Assembly (NCBI GenBank): GCA_036266835.1
Contig: DATAXD010000038.1
Span: 1-45,538 of the forward strand
DNA length: 45,538 nt
Source of the DNA: Galbitalea sp036266835
GTDB lineage: Bacteria > Actinomycetota > Actinomycetes > Actinomycetales > Microbacteriaceae
Reading direction: 5' to 3'
The position numbers and the translations under genes were made by a program. The notes beneath the pieces are model-generated. The model worked only from the letters and a program-made list of their open reading frames with translations. It was not told the origin of the DNA and did not search any database. Of the stretch, positions 43,018-45,538 are shown piece by piece (the stretch's first letter is position 1; every line of letters begins with the position of its first letter).

Positions 43018-43870
43018 GCTCCGGGACGAGGACCGGAGAGCTCTGACTGCCGGAGTGCTGAGAATTGTCAAAGCAAGTAGCGCGGTCGCTTCGTCCTCGC
43101 AACGCGGACAGTGGGAGGTCATCGCTCCCGATCTCGGCGGCGTGACCTGGAAAGAACAACGTGCCTGGGATGGGAACAGTGCCTTAGATAGCATTCGGTT
43201 CGTGCTCCAGCGAACGATGCTGGCCGCGTCAGAGCAGGGACGCGGCCTTGCAGAGTTGTCTCGGTCATCCTTCGGCTACACGGTGGCGCTGGCGACGCTC
43301 GCGCGCGGATCGGTAGAGGCGCTTTCACGGGCCAACTGGGTCCTGTCCAGCGGCTCGGCAGACGAGATGCTCATCCGGCACGCGTCGCTTGAGTACGCCG
43401 ATCTCCGTTACCCGTTGCAGCACGGCCTTGCGGTGCGCCATCAGGGAAAGGACGGTGACGTCTGGGTCGCAGTAGATGCGTACCGGCAGCGCGTCGAAGC
43501 CTTTTTAGCTGGCTACGGACTGCGCATCGTGAAAGCCGGCCTGACCGAACTCGCGACCAACTTGATGGGCGAGATTTACAACGAGGCACCCCAGCTCTAT
43601 TCAGGCATGTCTGCTGCTGCTCACGGACAAGGTTGGGCGACCGGGAACTTCTTCGACAACGAAAAGCAGGCGCTGCGGCGCGACGACCAAATGGCGATCG
43701 AGTACTGCGCGTACGTGATTGAGGCGACGACTCATGTCACCGACAAGTTTCTTGCAGCCTTCCAACCGGACCGAGCGAGCGCCGAGCGCTGGATCTCCGA
43801 ACGGCATCAGGTCGACCTGATGCTCCGAGTCATCCTGCAACGACGAGACAATCCGTTCCCGGTCGGATAG
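43010..43870 (+). CDS. unknown protein, last gene of the restriction cluster
   Basis: This 286-residue mostly helical, soluble protein contains MLAASEQGRGLAELSRSSFG, ARGSVEALSRANWVLSSGSA and YSGMSAAAHGQGWATGNFF. The pairing of a helical bundle with S-x-x-x-H-G resembles small proteins of AbiV/HEPN-like or DUF5677-like type, but I cannot name a family. Its ATG lies inside the end of the DUF3644 gene (8-base overlap), so the two are coupled and probably act together with the McrBC-like genes. Confidence 0.74.
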   Translation: MVELRDEDRRALTAGVLRIVKASSAVASSSQRGQWEVIAPDLGGVTWKEQRAWDGNSALDSIRFVLQRTMLAASEQGRGLAELSRSSFGYTVALATLARGSVEALSRANWVLSSGSADEMLIRHASLEYADLRYPLQHGLAVRHQGKDGDVWVAVDAYRQRVEAFLAGYGLRIVKAGLTELATNLMGEIYNEAPQLYSGMSAAAHGQGWATGNFFDNEKQALRRDDQMAIEYCAYVIEATTHVTDKFLAAFQPDRASAERWISERHQVDLMLRVILQRRDNPFPVG

Positions 43871-44149
43871 GGCTGTGCCCTGTACATGCGACGACGAACG
43901 TCGATGGGGCTTCGGCGTAGGCACGTCAACCCTTCGGCGGTAGTCTCCGCCGCATGATAACTCCGGCATCCTTGATGCGTTCGCTAGACAGTTCCGTGAG
44001 GGGTACCAGTTCTCGCAAGATTTGGCGATCGGAATATTGAACGTGCCCCGCATCGGAGCATAATTCGAAGTCCGCTCCTCGTTGCCGTGCGGCTTGCAGA
44101 GGAACCATCCCGGTTCGTCGGCCGCATCAAGAATGAGGAGGTGGCTCAC
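43871..44149. other. intergenic region, no gene seen
   Basis: No convincing gene is seen on either strand. A short inverted repeat GGCGG-TAGTCT-CCGCC at about 43936-43951 could be a weak terminator for the restriction cluster, without a T-run. Confidence 0.4.
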
Positions 44150-44491
44150 ATGAGTGAGACATCGGGGTTCCCGCAATACGCGGGAGCCACAGGTCAGATG
44201 CGGACCCTTGCGGTTCGCATCACCGATGACCTGCGCGCGCAGTTGGACGTTATCGCCCAACTCAACGACCGCAGCGTCACCGAAGAAATCCGTCTCTCGC
44301 TGGAGGACTGGATCGAACGAAGTAAGTCCGATCCGCAAGTGCTCAAGCGTGCCGAGACGGTCCGGGCGGACATCGAGCGCGAGGCGCAGACCAAGCGCAA
44401 CGCCATCGAGGCGATCTTTGCAAAGGAGCCAGCCAAGAAGGTCACTCCCCCGAGCCGCGACGCTGCCAAGGACAAGGTTCCGGGCAGCTGA
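44150..44491 (+). CDS. ribbon-helix-helix-type small DNA-binding protein
   Basis: This 113-residue protein has a predicted RHH domain near the N-terminus: TLAVRITDDLRAQLDVIAQL as strand and first helix, and NDRSVTEEIRLSLEDWIERS as second helix, followed by a charged coiled tail (EREAQTKRNAIEAIFAKEPA) ending in a Lys/Pro-rich stretch. GAGGAGG precedes the ATG at 44150. Such proteins occur as antitoxins, plasmid or mobile-element regulators and MobC-like factors. The next gene encodes a DUF3846 protein, typical of conjugative or phage-like DNA, so a mobile-element regulator is likely. Confidence 0.72.
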   Translation: MSETSGFPQYAGATGQMRTLAVRITDDLRAQLDVIAQLNDRSVTEEIRLSLEDWIERSKSDPQVLKRAETVRADIEREAQTKRNAIEAIFAKEPAKKVTPPSRDAAKDKVPGS

Positions 44492-44500
44492 GCGAAGGAC

Positions 44501-44627
44501 GAGACCCTGGTCGGCTGGAGGCTTTCACAGCTTCGCCACCAGGGCTCTCGTTGAACCCACAGACTTGCCACCTCTTTCGCGGGGAGCAATCTCCAGCCAT
44601 CCGGCTGGAGTCATCCCCCACGAAAGG
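44501..44627 (+). promoter_or_regulatory. structured leader that can hide the ribosome binding site of the DUF3846 gene
   Basis: GAGACCCTGGT (44501-44511) pairs with ACCAGGG-C-TCTC (44538-44549). Downstream, CTCCAGCC (44591-44598) pairs perfectly with GGCTGGAG (44603-44610), extended by GGGGA / TCCCC (44581-44585, 44614-44618) and CTTTCG / CGAAAG (44574-44579, 44621-44626), which covers the GAAAGGA Shine-Dalgarno. A second GGCTGGAG at 44513-44520 could pair with CTCCAGCC instead and open the stem. This suggests a switchable translational control element. Confidence 0.45.
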
Positions 44628-44639
44628 AACGTGATCGCC

Positions 44640-45125
44640 ATGGTCATAGGTATTGTCATCCCGCACGAAACACATCTGGCGCTGCAGAAGGTCGAGTTCC
44701 AGAACTTGACCGACTATCAGACAGCGGTCGGCGGCTACATCGAAACGGTCAAGATGGATGGCCACCCGCTGGTCATCGTCGCCGACGAAGACGGCAAGGT
44801 GAAGCAGCTCCCGATCAACCGACGAGCAACCTGCCTCTGGTGGCTACTCAATCCGTCAGGGTTGGGCGGCGACTCCCTCGCTGGCGATGTCGTGATTCTC
44901 GGAGCAAGACGTCGAGGAAACATGAACGACGTTCCGGCGAATCTCATCGCGCTGCTTTTGGAATCGACTAGGTTTCAGGTGAAGGTCCGCCTCAGCCGGG
45001 GATTCGACACCTGGGTGCCTATCGGTGAGCCAGTCGACGACTTCTTCGAGGCCACGACCCGCGCCCTCAAATTGATGGAGGTCTGGAGCCCGCCCGAGGA
45101 AGTGAAAGTAGTTGCGGTCGAGTGA
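44640..45125 (+). CDS. DUF3846-domain protein
   Basis: This 161-residue protein starts MVIGIVIPHETHLALQKVEF and continues QNLTDYQTAVGGYIETVKMD, VIVADEDGKVKQLPINRRAT and CLWWLLNPSGLGGDSLAGDV, the DUF3846 pattern seen on conjugative elements, phages and plasmids. Its biochemical role is unknown. The ATG at 44640 follows AAGGA by about 10 bases; a GTG at 44631 is a possible alternative. The upstream leader can fold to block the ribosome binding site, and a strong terminator follows the stop by 4 bases. Confidence 0.76.
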   Translation: MVIGIVIPHETHLALQKVEFQNLTDYQTAVGGYIETVKMDGHPLVIVADEDGKVKQLPINRRATCLWWLLNPSGLGGDSLAGDVVILGARRRGNMNDVPANLIALLLESTRFQVKVRLSRGFDTWVPIGEPVDDFFEATTRALKLMEVWSPPEEVKVVAVE

Positions 45126-45129
45126 CCTC

Positions 45130-45158
45130 AAACCCCATCTCGAAAGAGGTGGGGTTTT
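45130..45158 (+). terminator. intrinsic terminator after the DUF3846 gene
   Basis: AAACCCCATCTC (45130-45141), tetraloop GAAA, GAGGTGGGGTTT (45146-45157) form a 12-bp stem with one G-T pair, ending in TTTT. It lies 4 bases after the stop, and may also serve the convergent gene at 45202. Confidence 0.87.
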
Positions 45159-45201
45159 CACAATTCACAAATGGCTTGTGGCCTGCCCGGTAAGAGCGTT
45201 C

Positions 45202-45538
45202 TCACTGGAACTCTGCCAGGCGCCCATCCCGCTCGAGCCAAGCCCCGAGAGCCTGAAGGTTGTCGCGTATTCCCCAAATGCTGGGTGGCCTCAGTTGGTT
45301 CAACCCGGGAAATGGGTCAGATTCGCTTCGGCCAAGCGCACGCGATGAGATCCAATAGTCCACGTGCGGCAGGAGCGCGATTCCGTGATCGGCGAAGATC
45401 TCTGTCATGGTCATGAACCGCCTTGGGGCCTTTTCCAGCGGGTTGCTTTGGAAGATCGTCCGTGTCAACCACTTACCCTCTCCTGCTCCGATGAACTTAA
45501 CGACCGCATCGCGCACCGCGGAACTATCGGCCGCAAAG
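45202..45538 (-). CDS. unknown protein, C-terminal part, cut by window edge
   Basis: The frame is open from the window edge to TGA at 45202-45204. It reads AVRDAVVKFIGAGEGKWLTR, TIFQSNPLEKAPRRFMTMTE, IFADHGIALLPHVDYWISSR and ends with RDNLQALGAWLERDGRLAEF with Q. An in-frame ATG-like start at 45516 is possible, but coding appears to continue beyond it, so the N-terminus is probably outside the window. I do not recognise the family. It lies on the far side of the terminator, opposite in strand to the DUF3846 gene. Confidence 0.6.
   Translation of the reverse strand, partial: FAADSSAVRDAVVKFIGAGEGKWLTRTIFQSNPLEKAPRRFMTMTEIFADHGIALLPHVDYWISSRALGRSESDPFPGLNQLRPPSIWGIRDNLQALGAWLERDGRLAEFQ

Overview
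The window is high-GC, gene-dense DNA with frequent GTG starts and several Shine-Dalgarno-led operons. A DUF222/13E12-family gene with a mycobacterial-type LexA box, two F420-type oxidoreductases, septum-formation-like and NagZ lipoproteins and actinobacterial tail-type HTH repeats point to an actinomycete, most likely of the Microbacteriaceae. This is an inference from gene content and style; no rRNA or housekeeping marker is present.

Positions 1-31,000 look like core or ordinary accessory chromosome. From left to right: the 5' end of a DUF222/HNH gene under a LexA-like site; a fatty acid desaturase; a squalene-cyclase-like protein; a three-gene envelope operon (L,D-transpeptidase, SRPBCC protein, NagZ-like lipoprotein); a septum-formation-like lipoprotein followed by two F420/FMN-type split-barrel proteins; an MFS transporter with a GH3 beta-glucosidase; a small lipoprotein; an ammonium transporter; an AzlCD amino-acid exporter pair; a large membrane-anchored lipoprotein of unknown role; and a peroxiredoxin-like gene divergent from its probable TetR repressor, with a perfect 10+4+10 operator between them. 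Beside the peroxiredoxin gene lies a tRNA-like 3' fragment.

Positions 18,100-30,925 form a galactoside utilisation locus. A DeoR regulator is divergent from galT-galK-galE-Gfo/Idh oxidoreductase, all overlapping by 4 bases. Convergent to it runs LacI regulator, solute-binding lipoprotein, two permeases, GH42 beta-galactosidase and aldo/keto reductase. The importer brings in a galactoside, GH42 releases galactose and the Leloir enzymes feed it to UDP-glucose. Two LacI operators 45 bp apart overlap a promoter with 17-bp spacing ahead of the binding-protein gene, and a long hairpin separates that gene from the permeases. The ABC ATPase is not in the window.

Positions about 31,000-45,200 are an accessory, defence-rich island. 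It holds a recombinase-tail-like HTH protein, a frameshifted small gene, a tight TIR / RipA-like membrane protein / DUF7701-like operon with its own strong promoter, two small zinc-ribbon genes (one intact, one broken by an extra 7-bp repeat unit), a GIY-YIG protein, an AbiGi-like protein, a two-gene operon of unknown function, a beta-class DNA methyltransferase divergent from McrB-like and McrC-like genes with DUF3644 and unknown partners, then a ribbon-helix-helix protein and a DUF3846 protein whose leader can fold to hide its ribosome binding site. A clear intrinsic terminator closes the island side. The best candidate for an undescribed system is the TIR / RipA-like membrane protein / DUF7701-like operon (32041-33254), followed by the McrBC-like restriction cluster with its two downstream genes.
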